Notes: a model not told the origin generated them from the sequence alone. Shown: positions 43,411 to 51,924, numbered from the stretch's first letter. The stretch is DNA of 64,000 nucleotides from Chryseobacterium tagetis (GCF_016735585.2 NZ_JAERSE020000002.1:310001-374000), one strand, 5' to 3'. Program-made: numbers and translations.

Positions 43411-43779
43411 GTGAAATGGGGTCAGATTATAGCAATTATTTTTTGTTTAGGGATTTTTTTAGTTCCTAAAGATAATCTCTATGCTCAGATATCACAGGAA
43501 ACATGCTGCAAATCCGAGTCAGGAATGGACTGCTGCAAAAATGATCACAAAGAGCACCCTAAAGACAATCACAACAAAAAAGAGCAAAAATCTTCATGTA
43601 ATGATGATTGCTGCTCAACTTGTGTAACCTGTTATACTTTCATAGAAACCCCTTTTTCAAGAAGTCTTCATCTGGAGATTTCTTATTACAAATCAAACAA
43701 AAACTTACAGTTTCAGTACTCTGATCCGTATATTTCAGACCGTTTAAAAGAAATTTGGCAACCGCCAAAAATAGCTTAA
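43411..43779 (+). CDS. HYC_CC_PP-like cysteine-rich exported protein (GTG start)
   Basis: 122 residues. A signal peptide (about 1-25, ends NLYAQ) is followed by a Cys/His/Lys-rich segment with CC pairs (TCCKSE, DCCKND, DDCCSTCVTC), then a Tyr-rich C-terminal part ending EIWQPPKIA. The pairs of Cys and the final PP fit the HYC_CC_PP family of Bacteroidota, which neighbours heavy-metal genes. A periplasmic metal-binding role is inferred. GTG is used as start because no ATG precedes the signal sequence. It lies 21 bases after the lipoprotein gene. Confidence 0.8.
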   Translation: MKWGQIIAIIFCLGIFLVPKDNLYAQISQETCCKSESGMDCCKNDHKEHPKDNHNKKEQKSSCNDDCCSTCVTCYTFIETPFSRSLHLEISYYKSNKNLQFQYSDPYISDRLKEIWQPPKIA

Positions 43780-43847
43780 TTCAATCAACAGAAGTTCATT
43801 AAGATATTTAGTGAACCGTTTTTTAATTAATCTAAATTTTAAACAAA

Positions 43848-46526
43848 ATGAAATTATATATTTCCAGGATTATTCTTGGTGTATTCTTACTATCTGCACA
43901 ATTTATATTTACTCAACATCTTTCTAAAAACCAGTTCAAAGTAAAAGGAAACTGCGAAATGTGTAAGGAAAGAATTGAGAACGCAGCCAAAAAAGCAGGT
44001 GCAAAAACAGCTTCATATTCTATTGACTTACAAACATTAACTTTAGAAACAGACGATACAATTTCAACGGATAACATCTTAAAAAGGGTTGCTGAAGCAG
44101 GCCATGACAATGAAAAATTCAAATCAACTGATACGGAGTACGAAGCACTTCCGGGATGTTGCCATTATGAAAGAGATCTACAGCCAAAGCCTGTTGAAAA
44201 CCACCAACATCATTCCAAAAAAGAGAATGAATTTTATGTAAAAGGAAATTGTGAATCGTGTAAAGACAGAATTGAAAAAGCAGCCAAAGATGCAGGAGCC
44301 GATTCCGCAGAATGGAATGCAGAAAAACAAATAGTTACTTTAAATTTTGATCCGAAAAAGACTTCTTCAGATAAAATTTTAAAGAAAATCGCAGATGTTG
44401 GCCACGACAATGAAAAGTATAAATCGAAAGACAATACATATAAAAATCTGCCTTCTTGTTGTCTTTACGACAGAGAAATTCCTTTTGGAGAAGCGAATCC
44501 AAAGGTTCATACTGAAGAAGGTACAACTTTTGAGCACAACGATCATAATGCTACAAATGAAAATCATGGCAATCATGAAAAACAAATCGAGGGAGTTACA
44601 ATAACGGGTTCAAAAGCAGCAACGTCTTTAAATAAAAAAGAAGCCGGATTGGTTTTTAATATTGATAAAAAAGAATTGTTAAAAGCCGCTTGTTGTAATT
44701 TATCCGAAAGTTTTGAAACCAACGCAACTGTCGACGTTTCTTTCAGCAATGCGGTGACAGGAACAAAGCAACTGAAAATGTTAGGTTTAGATCAAAAATA
44801 CACAAGCTTAACAAAAGAATTACTACCCGAAATCAGAGGATTAGCTTCTGCTTATGGGTTAAATTTCATTCCCGGAAGATGGATTGAGAGCATTCAGCTA
44901 ACGAAAGGCGGAAGTACAGTAACAAACGGCTACGAAAGCATTACAGGGCAAATCAATACAGAATTATTGAAAAATGCTGAAAAGCCTGAAACTACATTGA
45001 ATTTATTTGCTGATTTTAACGGAAGAGCCGAAGCCAATATTACCAATGTTTCGCCCATTAATGATAAATGGTCTCAAACATTTTTACTTCATGGAAACGG
45101 AACTTTTGGAGACACTGACATGAATGACGATGGATTTCTGGACAGGCCAAAAGGAACTCAGTTAAACACAGCCTATTTACTGAATTATAACGATTTGGAA
45201 AAATCAGGATTGGGTTCACATTTTGGAATTAATTTCATTAAAGATGAAAGAACTTCAGGACAAATCGGATTTGATAAAAAAATTCCGCAGGACAAACAAT
45301 CGCTTTACGGTGTTGGAATTGATATTTCCAGATTTCAGGTTTGGAATAAAACAGGGTATGTTTTTAAAGGAAAACCTTACCAAAGCTTGGGTTGGATGAA
45401 CCAATATACTTATCATCAACAGGATAGTTTTTTTGGGTTGAGAAATTATTCAGGGAAACAGCAGACCTATTATTCAAACTTGATTTTTGAAAGTATTTTA
45501 GGAAATACCAATCATAAATACAAAGCAGGAGCAAGTTTTATGTATGACGGTTATGATGAAACGTATTTAACAAACAATTTTAAGAGAAACGAAATCGTTC
45601 CCGGAGCTTTTGCAGAATATACTTTGACAGGTTTAAAATATACTTTGGTTGCAGGAGCAAGAGTTGATTTCCATAATTTGGCAGGAACTCAGTTCACGCC
45701 GAGATTAAATTTTAAATATGATTTCACTCCACAGACAATTTTGAGATTTTCTGCGGGAAGAGGTTTCAGGACAGCGAATGTTTTTGCCGAAAACCAGCAA
45801 TATTTTGCGTCGAACAGAAGTGTTCAGATTTTACAAAATGGCGGAAATATCTACGGTTTAAAACCCGAAATCGCATGGAATTATGGTGCAAGTTTACAAC
45901 AGGAATTTAAAATTTTCGGAAGAAAATCTACGATTGTTGCCGATTTTTTCAGAACAGATTTCCAGGATCAGGTGATGGTAGATTTGGATCGTTCACCTCA
46001 GCAACTGACTTTCTATAATCTGGACAGAAAATCTTTCGCCAATTCTTTCCAAACACAGTGGGATTTTACGCCTTTTAAGAACTTTGAGGTAAGATTGGCT
46101 TATAAATATTATGATGTTCAGGCAGATTATCTGGATGGAAGACGCGAAGTTCCGTTTATGGCGAAGCACAGAGGTTTTGTGAATTTGGCGTATTCAACCA
46201 ATAAAAATAACAATGGCGGATTCTGGAGTTTCGATACGACTTTAAATTTAGTCGGAAAACAAAGGCTTCCGAATACCTCATCAAATCCTGAAGAGTTTCA
46301 GTTACCAACCTATTCTGAATCTTATGCTATTTTAAATGCACAGATCTCCAGAAACTTTAATAAAAAGATCAGAGCTTATGTAGGTGGAGAGAACTTAACT
46401 TCTTATTATCAGAAAAACGCGATCGTTGATGTTAAAAATCCTTTCGGAAATTATTTTGATGGCGGAATGGTCTATGCTCCGATTATGAAAGCGAATTTTT
46501 ACGTTGGATTGGATGTGACATTTTAA
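43848..46526 (+). CDS. TonB-dependent receptor with two N-terminal heavy-metal-associated (HMA) domains
   Basis: 892 residues with a signal peptide (about 1-23). Two tandem HMA-like modules follow, with metal-binding CxxC at Cys36/Cys39 (KGNCEMCKERIE) and Cys135/Cys138 (KGNCESCKDRIE). Each is followed about 65 residues later by a second pair, LPGCCHYERD (104-105) and LPSCCLYDRE (204-205), giving a repeat of about 100 residues. A His/Asn-rich linker (about 220-245) and the TonB-box-like IEGVTITG lead to a plug containing KAACCNLSESFE, then a beta-barrel ending MKANFYVGLDVTF. It probably moves a metal or metal complex (copper is the leading guess) across the outer membrane. Confidence 0.9.
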   Translation: MKLYISRIILGVFLLSAQFIFTQHLSKNQFKVKGNCEMCKERIENAAKKAGAKTASYSIDLQTLTLETDDTISTDNILKRVAEAGHDNEKFKSTDTEYEALPGCCHYERDLQPKPVENHQHHSKKENEFYVKGNCESCKDRIEKAAKDAGADSAEWNAEKQIVTLNFDPKKTSSDKILKKIADVGHDNEKYKSKDNTYKNLPSCCLYDREIPFGEANPKVHTEEGTTFEHNDHNATNENHGNHEKQIEGVTITGSKAATSLNKKEAGLVFNIDKKELLKAACCNLSESFETNATVDVSFSNAVTGTKQLKMLGLDQKYTSLTKELLPEIRGLASAYGLNFIPGRWIESIQLTKGGSTVTNGYESITGQINTELLKNAEKPETTLNLFADFNGRAEANITNVSPINDKWSQTFLLHGNGTFGDTDMNDDGFLDRPKGTQLNTAYLLNYNDLEKSGLGSHFGINFIKDERTSGQIGFDKKIPQDKQSLYGVGIDISRFQVWNKTGYVFKGKPYQSLGWMNQYTYHQQDSFFGLRNYSGKQQTYYSNLIFESILGNTNHKYKAGASFMYDGYDETYLTNNFKRNEIVPGAFAEYTLTGLKYTLVAGARVDFHNLAGTQFTPRLNFKYDFTPQTILRFSAGRGFRTANVFAENQQYFASNRSVQILQNGGNIYGLKPEIAWNYGASLQQEFKIFGRKSTIVADFFRTDFQDQVMVDLDRSPQQLTFYNLDRKSFANSFQTQWDFTPFKNFEVRLAYKYYDVQADYLDGRREVPFMAKHRGFVNLAYSTNKNNNGGFWSFDTTLNLVGKQRLPNTSSNPEEFQLPTYSESYAILNAQISRNFNKKIRAYVGGENLTSYYQKNAIVDVKNPFGNYFDGGMVYAPIMKANFYVGLDVTF

Positions 46527-46530
46527 TTCA

Positions 46531-46553
46531 ACCACAAAAGTCACAAAAGCTTT
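46531..46553 (+). repeat. dispersed intergenic repeat, copy A
   Basis: The 23 bases beginning ACCACAAAAGTCACAAAAGC are identical to those at 60909-60931. It lies four bases after the TonB receptor stop. Confidence 0.6.
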
Positions 46554-46565
46554 TTGTAAAAATAT

Positions 46566-46612
46566 AAGCATGGTTTCAATAATTTAATAATTAAGAAGCC
46601 ATGCTTTTTTGT
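46566..46612 (+). terminator. probable terminator of the metal cluster
   Basis: Perfect 8-bp arms AAGCATGG (46566-46573) and CCATGCTT (46599-46606) with an AT-rich 25-base loop, followed by a run of T. Confidence 0.6.
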
Positions 46613-46634
46613 ATCTTTAAACTAAAGTAAATCT

Positions 46635-47501
46635 ATGTCACAGACACTTATCTTTGAAGATAATTACAAGAAATTGGGTTTCGAAACTTTTTCTGAAAAG
46701 AATCTGCAGACACTCAAAGATTCCAACTACAAATCTGAAATTAAAGTGTTCTATGTTCCTTTTGGTTATGAATTGATAGTGGATTTTAAACAGTATAAAA
46801 CACAACAGCCGGCTTTATTCTTTTTGACAAATCAGCATTTAAAAGTTGAAAATGGCATAGAAGAATCGCATCTTTTATACTACAACCGTGATTTTTACTG
46901 TATTCAGATTCATGATAAAGAAGTCGCCTGTGATGGGCTTCTCTTTCACAATGTTTTTGAAATTCCTTTCGTAGAACTTGATGAGAATGAAAATTTTATC
47001 ATCAAAAATTTATTTCAAAGTATTAAAGACGAATTAGAATGGAAAGATTCTTCTGCGGAGGAAATGATTAGAACGTATGTAAAACAAATCATTATTCGAG
47101 CAACCCGAAAATGGAAAAAGCAAAATCTGGATAATGACAAAATAAAAATTCCGGGCAATGAATTAGATATTTTCCGTGATTTCAGCAGACATCTGGAAAT
47201 TCATTTCAGGGAAAAACATAATGTGGCAGATTATGCGGACTTGCTTCATATTGCTCCAAAAACGCTGACTCACAAGTTTAAAAGTTTAAACCTTGAATCT
47301 CCCAACCAGTTTATCATTAACAGAATTCTATTGGAGGCTAAAAGACTTTTATTTTATACAGATAAACCCGTGAAAGAAATTGCGTATGATTTAGGATACG
47401 AAGATCCGGCTTATTTCAACCGGCTTTTCACCAATAAAATAGGAAGTACACCGGCAAATTTCAAGAAAAATTACACTTCGGGAAAAAAGTACAATATTTA
47501 A
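46635..47501 (+). CDS. AraC family transcriptional regulator
   Basis: 288 residues. An N-terminal sensing domain (about 1-185) of cupin-like character is followed by a C-terminal double helix-turn-helix (about 190-285). It includes VADYADLLHIAPKTLTHKFK and the second-helix signature DLGYEDPAYFNRLFTNKIGSTPANFKKNY in two blocks. A cytoplasmic activator is expected. The OsmC-like gene starts 90 bases downstream on the same strand with its own -7 element, making it the most likely target; the ligand is unknown. Confidence 0.9.
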   Translation: MSQTLIFEDNYKKLGFETFSEKNLQTLKDSNYKSEIKVFYVPFGYELIVDFKQYKTQQPALFFLTNQHLKVENGIEESHLLYYNRDFYCIQIHDKEVACDGLLFHNVFEIPFVELDENENFIIKNLFQSIKDELEWKDSSAEEMIRTYVKQIIIRATRKWKKQNLDNDKIKIPGNELDIFRDFSRHLEIHFREKHNVADYADLLHIAPKTLTHKFKSLNLESPNQFIINRILLEAKRLLFYTDKPVKEIAYDLGYEDPAYFNRLFTNKIGSTPANFKKNYTSGKKYNI

Positions 47502-47537
47502 GTCGATTTGTGTATTTATCTGGAACAGTATCTGCTA

Positions 47538-47545
47538 TACCTTTG
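47538..47545 (+). promoter_or_regulatory. -7 element of the OsmC-family gene
   Basis: TACCTTTG matches TAnnTTTG, 46 bases upstream of the ATG at 47592. There is no TTG at -33, which would fit activation by the AraC protein encoded upstream. Confidence 0.5.
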
Positions 47546-47591
47546 TAACATCAAAAAATAACAATAGTAACAACACAAAAAACAAAACTTT

Positions 47592-48011
47592 ATGAAACGT
47601 AATGCAACAGCCGTTTGGAACGGTACCATCAAAGAAGGAAACGGACACATCACTACTCAAAGCACAACATTAAACCAGACTCAGTATTCTTTCAACAGCC
47701 GTTTTGCGGATGGAGTCGGAACAAACCCTGAAGAGTTATTGGCAGCGGCTCACGCAGGATGTTTCACTATGAAACTGAGTGCAGAACTTTCTCAGGCAGG
47801 TTACACTCCTGAAGAATTGACTACAAAATCTGTGATCACTTTAGACCCGAACATCGGAAAGATCACAAAATCTGAATTGACTTTAACTGCAAAAGTTCCG
47901 GGAATTTCAGAAGAAGAATTTCAAAAGTATGCTAAAATCGCTGAGGAGGGATGTCCTGTAAGTGCAGCTTTCAACTTTGAAATTACTTTGGAAGCTACTT
48001 TGGCGAACTAA
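47592..48011 (+). CDS. OsmC family peroxiredoxin-like protein
   Basis: 139 residues, a normal OsmC/YhfA length. The two redox cysteines are in AAHAGCFTMKLSAEL (about residue 58) and EGCPVSAAFNFEI (about 123), as in OsmC/Ohr thiol peroxidases that reduce organic hydroperoxides. It forms homodimers in the cytoplasm. It follows an AraC regulator and is probably under its control. A hairpin at 48150 and the palindromic repeat at 48028 lie downstream. Confidence 0.9.
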   Translation: MKRNATAVWNGTIKEGNGHITTQSTTLNQTQYSFNSRFADGVGTNPEELLAAAHAGCFTMKLSAELSQAGYTPEELTTKSVITLDPNIGKITKSELTLTAKVPGISEEEFQKYAKIAEEGCPVSAAFNFEITLEATLAN

Positions 48012-48027
48012 GAATTTAATGCACAAA

Positions 48028-48111
48028 GTTTGTCATTCCGTAGGAATCTCGACGGAATTATTAGAGATATAATTATAAAATCTTTGCTTTGATTCCTACG
48101 GAATGACAAAC
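48028..48111. repeat. REP-like palindromic element
   Basis: Perfect 21-bp inverted repeat: left arm 48028-48048 (core TGTCATTCCGTAGGAATC) and right arm 48091-48111, separated by a 42-base spacer that itself contains CTCGACGGAATTATTAGAG. It is the first element of the 348-base gene-free stretch 48012-48359. This motif type is, to my knowledge, dispersed in flavobacterial genomes; no second copy is in this window. Confidence 0.75.
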
Positions 48112-48149
48112 TAAATGGACAAAATAATGATAAAACTATCATCAATAGG

Positions 48150-48174
48150 AACGGGCTTTAGCTCGTTTTTTTTT
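48150..48174 (+). terminator. probable terminator in the OsmC-TetR spacer
   Basis: 7-bp stem AACGGGC/GCTCGTT with one G-U pair and a TTTA loop (48150-48167), followed by nine T. It is 139 bases after the OsmC stop. The related GGCTTTAGCC half-palindrome at 48193 suggests that it may belong to another small dispersed repeat. Confidence 0.55.
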
Positions 48175-48191
48175 AATTAACCACTTCAAAA

Positions 48192-48272
48192 TGGCTTTAG
48201 CCCAAACTTAAAAAATCAAAGATTCATCTTAATTAATCTAAACTTCTTACATAACATCTTAATGGTTCAATT
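48192..48272. other. remainder of the gene-free spacer: degenerate repeat remnants
   Basis: It contains the small palindrome TGGCTTTAGCC (48192-48202). About 50 bases further, CATCTTAATGGTTCAATT (48255-48272) resembles the CTTAAT...TTAATGGT arms flanking the GxxExxY gene at 4216 and 4675. No open reading frame of note is present. The resemblance is short and could be chance. Confidence 0.35.
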
Positions 48273-48306
48273 CAATAGATCAAACAGATAATTCTTAATT
48301 GCAAAT

Positions 48307-48330
48307 AAAATATACCGATCGGTATATTTT
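48307..48330. promoter_or_regulatory. palindromic operator of the TetR regulator
   Basis: A perfect 24-base palindrome with core TATACCGATCGGTATA. It ends three bases before the -7 element at 48334 and covers the -33 region, so a bound dimer would block transcription of the TetR gene and the operon behind it. The form fits TetR/AcrR operators. Confidence 0.8.
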
Positions 48331-48333
48331 TTG

Positions 48334-48341
48334 TATATTTG
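48334..48341 (+). promoter_or_regulatory. -7 element of the TetR-thiolase operon
   Basis: TATATTTG matches TAnnTTTG, 18 bases upstream of the ATG at 48360, immediately downstream of the palindromic operator. Confidence 0.6.
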
Positions 48342-48359
48342 CATCATAATCAGTTGAAA

Positions 48360-48965
48360 ATGTCAAAAGCAGAAAAGACAAAACAATTTATTATTGAGAA
48401 AACGGCATCTTTGTTTAACACCAAAGGTTATCTATCCACGACATTATCAGACATTGCACAGGCAACCCATCTGACGAAAGGAAGCATTTATGGAAATTTT
48501 GCGAACAAAGATGAACTGGCCATTGAAGTGTACAAATACAACTCCGGTCTTTTGAGCAAAAGTATGTCACGGTCTTTTGGAGATGAATTTCCTACGACTA
48601 ATGATAAGCTTCATGCTTTTGTCGATTTTTACAGAAAAAACTGGCATTCGGTATTTTCAAATGGAGGTTGTCCATTGATGAACGCCGCAACAGAATCCGA
48701 CGATATCTTTCCGAGCCTTAAAAATCAGGTTAAAAAATCATTTGAAGACTGGGCGGGAAAAATTTCTTCAGTTATTATTCAAGGTCAAAAAAATGGAGAT
48801 TTAAATGAAAAAGCTAATGCCGAGGAATATGCTTCAATTTTCATCATGCTTCTCGAAGGCGGAATTTTATTATCCAAAACAACGGGAGATGAGAATTTTT
48901 TAAACCTTGCTTTAGAGAGGATCACCAACATGATTGACAATGAATTAAACATACTCCCATCATAA
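48360..48965 (+). CDS. TetR/AcrR family transcriptional regulator
   Basis: 201 residues from MSKAEKTKQFIIEKTASLF. The N-terminal helix-turn-helix contains TLSDIAQATHLTKGSIYGNFANKDELA (in one block, about 23-49), typical of TetR proteins; the C-terminal half is the ligand domain. A perfect palindrome overlaps its promoter, so it very probably represses itself and the three lipid-type genes downstream (thiolase after 10 bases). The inducer may be a fatty acyl-CoA, by analogy with other TetR regulators of acyl metabolism. A longer TTG-start reading from 48339 is rejected because it begins inside the -7 element. Confidence 0.92.
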   Translation: MSKAEKTKQFIIEKTASLFNTKGYLSTTLSDIAQATHLTKGSIYGNFANKDELAIEVYKYNSGLLSKSMSRSFGDEFPTTNDKLHAFVDFYRKNWHSVFSNGGCPLMNAATESDDIFPSLKNQVKKSFEDWAGKISSVIIQGQKNGDLNEKANAEEYASIFIMLLEGGILLSKTTGDENFLNLALERITNMIDNELNILPS

Positions 48966-48975
48966 ACTTCACAAT

Positions 48976-50244
48976 ATGGAAACAAAAAAAGTGGCAATTG
49001 TAGGATACAGCAGAATTCCGTTCGCCAGAATGAATACAGCATATACAGACAAAGGAAATCAGGACTTACTGCTTCCGGCTTTAAATGGTTTGATCGACCG
49101 TTACAACCTTAAAGGAAAACTTCTTGGCGAAGTTGCCGGAGGTGCGACAATCAAGCATATTTCTGAAAGCAATCTTATCAGAGAAACCGTTATGAATACT
49201 TCACTCGATCCTGCAACTCCGGCTTGTGATTTACAACAGGCTTGTGATACAGGAATTGAAGCAGCCGTTTATATCGGAAATAAAATTGCTTTAGGTCAGA
49301 TTGAGAGTGGAATTGCGTGTGGTGTTGAAGCCATGAGCAACATTCCTTTTGAATCTTCACCTAGATTGAGAAAAGCTTTACTGAAAGCCAATAAAGAAAA
49401 ATCTGTCTTTGGAAAAATCAAGCAATTATTAAGTCCAAAATTGAAAGACTGGATGCCGATTCCTTACAAAGGTCAGGAACCGAAAACCGGTTTGGTAATG
49501 GGAGGACATACAGAAATTACTGCAAAATATTATCAGATTTCACGCGAAGACCAGGACGAATTGGCTTTTAAAAGTCACCTGAATATGGCAAAAGCTTATG
49601 ATGAAGGATTTTTCGATGATATGATTACGCCTGCTTATGGTTTAGACAAAGACAACAATCTTCGTCGCGATACAAGTTTAGAAAAATTAGCTACTTTAAA
49701 ACCAGCTTTTGATAAACAAAACGGAACTTTAACAGCCGGAAATTCTACCCCTTTTACCGATGGAGCTTCTGCGGTTTTATTAGCAAGTGAAGAATGGGCA
49801 AAAGCGAATAATTTACCGATTTTAGCCTATATCACTTTTTCAGAAATTGCAGGAATTGAATATGTTGAAAATAAACAAAATTTATTGCTAGCTCCTGTTT
49901 TCGCAGCCGACAGAATGCTGAAAAAAGCAGGAATGAGTCTGGAAGATTTCGATTATTATGAAATTCATGAAGCTTTTGCAGCGCAGGTTTTAGCCACATT
50001 AAAAATCTGGGAAAATGATGATCTGGCTAAAAAATTCGGATTGGAAAAAGCATTAGGAAAAATCGACAGAAATAAATTAAATGTAAAAGGCGGAAGTCTT
50101 GCAGTAGCTCACCCTTTTGCTGCAACTGGAGGACGAATCATCGGAACATTAGCGAAAATTTTAAATGAAAAAGGAAGCGGAAAAGGATTTATCTCTATTT
50201 GCGCTGCTCGTGGACAAGGGGTAACGATGATTTTAGAAAAATAA
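48976..50244 (+). CDS. acetyl-CoA C-acyltransferase (thiolase, FadI/FadA type)
   Basis: 422 residues. Thiolases cleave 3-ketoacyl-CoA or condense two acyl-CoAs. The nucleophile is Cys90 in LQQACDTGIEA, the His of YEIHEAFAAQV and the GGSLAVAHPFAATGGR motif are present, and the second Cys is Cys409 in ICAARGQGVTMI. The last motif differs from the usual CxGGGxG or CAAGGxG by an Arg. It is the second gene of the TetR operon, and the hotdog gene starts 11 bases later. The direction (degradation or synthesis) is open. Confidence 0.9.
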   Translation: METKKVAIVGYSRIPFARMNTAYTDKGNQDLLLPALNGLIDRYNLKGKLLGEVAGGATIKHISESNLIRETVMNTSLDPATPACDLQQACDTGIEAAVYIGNKIALGQIESGIACGVEAMSNIPFESSPRLRKALLKANKEKSVFGKIKQLLSPKLKDWMPIPYKGQEPKTGLVMGGHTEITAKYYQISREDQDELAFKSHLNMAKAYDEGFFDDMITPAYGLDKDNNLRRDTSLEKLATLKPAFDKQNGTLTAGNSTPFTDGASAVLLASEEWAKANNLPILAYITFSEIAGIEYVENKQNLLLAPVFAADRMLKKAGMSLEDFDYYEIHEAFAAQVLATLKIWENDDLAKKFGLEKALGKIDRNKLNVKGGSLAVAHPFAATGGRIIGTLAKILNEKGSGKGFISICAARGQGVTMILEK

Positions 50245-50255
50245 AAATTGAACGT

Positions 50256-50681
50256 ATGGATAGATTAGCACAATTAAGACAATTCATTGGAAAAGAATTT
50301 ACAGCATCACCTTCCCCATTTATGAAATGGCTCAACCCAATAGTTATTTCGGTAGAAGAAGGCCATCTGGAATTTCAATATACGGTAAGACCAGAATGGC
50401 TGAACCCGATGGGAAATCTTCACGGGGGAGTTACCGCAGCAATTTTTGATGATGTAATTGGCGCAACAATGTTTTCTTTAAATGAAAAAACCTTTATCGT
50501 AACGATAAATAATAGCATCGATTATTTTTCAACTGCAAAAGAAAATGATAATATTGTAGCTGAAACAAAAATTATCAAAAGAGGGAAGCAATTCGTCAAT
50601 GCAGAATGTGAAATATGGAATGCAGACAAATCAAGATTGATTGCAAGGGGAACCTCTAATTTATTCAAAATTAATAACTAA
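50256..50681 (+). CDS. PaaI-type hotdog thioesterase
   Basis: 141 residues from MDRLAQLRQFIGKEF. The hotdog motif is NPMGNLHGGVTAAIFDDVIG (about 48-67), with the PaaI-like HGG loop and Asp. Such enzymes hydrolyse acyl-CoA or aryl-CoA thioesters in the cytoplasm. An in-frame reading from 50199 overlaps the thiolase gene and is not needed. FabF-type gene starts two bases after the stop, so thiolase, thioesterase and ketosynthase are made together. Confidence 0.9.
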   Translation: MDRLAQLRQFIGKEFTASPSPFMKWLNPIVISVEEGHLEFQYTVRPEWLNPMGNLHGGVTAAIFDDVIGATMFSLNEKTFIVTINNSIDYFSTAKENDNIVAETKIIKRGKQFVNAECEIWNADKSRLIARGTSNLFKINN

Positions 50682-50682
50682 T

Positions 50683-51924
50683 ATGAAAAGAGTTGTCATT
50701 ACAGGTCTTGGCGCAGTGACGCCTTTGGGAAATACAGTCAAAGAATTTTGGCAAAACAGCATAAATGGAGTAAGTGGGGCCAATACAATAACTCATTTCG
50801 ATACAGAAAAATTTAAAGTACATTTCGCTTGTGAGGTTAAAAATTTTGATCCAAAAGTTCATTTAACACACAACGAAATCAAAAGAAGTGATCTGTTTTC
50901 ACAATATGCAATGTATTCTACGGCAGAAGCATTGAAAGATTCCGGACTTGAGCTGGAAAATATGGATCCGTTCGACACCGGAGTAATTTGGGGAACCGGA
51001 CAAGGTGGTATGATTACTTTTGAAAATGAAGTGACTGATTTTGCAAAAGGCGACGGAAATCCGCGATTCAATCCGTTTTTCGTTCCAAAATTCATTGCCA
51101 ATATGGCTTCAGGTATGATTTCTATGAAATATGGGCTTCAGGGAATTAATTATACTACGGTTTCTGCCTGTGCAACGGGAAACACCGCTTTAATGGACGC
51201 ATTCAATTATATTCGTCTTGGAAAAGCAAAAGTAATTATTAGTGGAGGTTCAGAAGCGGCAATTACAGAAGCTTCAATCGGAGGTTTCTCCAGTATGAAA
51301 GCTATGTCTACAAGGAATGATGATTTTGCAACGGCAAGCCGACCTTACGATGCAGACAGAGACGGTTTTGTTATGGGGGAAGGAGCAGGATCTTTAATTT
51401 TGGAAGAGTATGAACATGCTAAAGCAAGAGGCGCAAAAATCTACGCAGAATTAGTAGGCGCAGCAATGACAGCCGATGCGTATCATATGACCGCACCTCA
51501 TCCTGATGGAGTTGGTGCAATAAAAGCAATGCAGTTGGCCTTAAATGAAGCAGGAATTAATACAGAAGATATTGATTATATAAATCCTCATGCAACTTCT
51601 ACTCCACTTGGAGATTTGGTTGAATTAAAAGGGATTACTAAATTATTTAAAGGAAATCAAAATCTTGACATCAGTGCAACAAAATCGATGACAGGCCACT
51701 TATTAGGAGCAGCCGGAGCAGCGGAAGCTATTCTTTCGATTAAAGCAATTGAAAACGGAATTATCCCACCGACAATCAATCTTCATACGATTGATGAAAA
51801 TATTCCGAAAGATATTAATATTGTTTTTGGAGAAGCTAAGGAAAAAGACATCAATTATGCGTTGAGTAATGCTTTTGGATTTGGAGGACATAATGCAACT
51901 TTGATCTTTAAGAAGTTTTCTTAA
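50683..51924 (+). CDS. beta-ketoacyl-[acyl-carrier-protein] synthase II-like (FabF type)
   Basis: 413 residues. The Cys-His-His triad is present: Cys163 in TVSACATGNTA, His in NPHATSTPLGD and His in MTGHLLGAAGA, with the C-terminal NAFGFGGHNATL. It elongates acyl-ACP by decarboxylative condensation with malonyl-ACP. A location in a TetR-thiolase-thioesterase operon, without fabD, fabG or acpP nearby, suggests a dedicated rather than the housekeeping fabF. The start at 50683 gives the canonical MKRVVITGLGAVTPLG; an upstream reading from 50641 lies inside the hotdog gene. Confidence 0.92.
   Translation: MKRVVITGLGAVTPLGNTVKEFWQNSINGVSGANTITHFDTEKFKVHFACEVKNFDPKVHLTHNEIKRSDLFSQYAMYSTAEALKDSGLELENMDPFDTGVIWGTGQGGMITFENEVTDFAKGDGNPRFNPFFVPKFIANMASGMISMKYGLQGINYTTVSACATGNTALMDAFNYIRLGKAKVIISGGSEAAITEASIGGFSSMKAMSTRNDDFATASRPYDADRDGFVMGEGAGSLILEEYEHAKARGAKIYAELVGAAMTADAYHMTAPHPDGVGAIKAMQLALNEAGINTEDIDYINPHATSTPLGDLVELKGITKLFKGNQNLDISATKSMTGHLLGAAGAAEAILSIKAIENGIIPPTINLHTIDENIPKDINIVFGEAKEKDINYALSNAFGFGGHNATLIFKKFS

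Noticed and set aside
48028..48111. Palindrome considered as a CRISPR repeat or transcription terminator
   Set aside because: It is a single inverted pair with a 42-base spacer, no regular array and no T-run after the right arm; a REP-like element fits better.
48339..48359. TTG-initiated longer TetR protein
   Set aside because: The start lies in the -7 element; the ATG at 48360 gives the normal TetR N-terminus.
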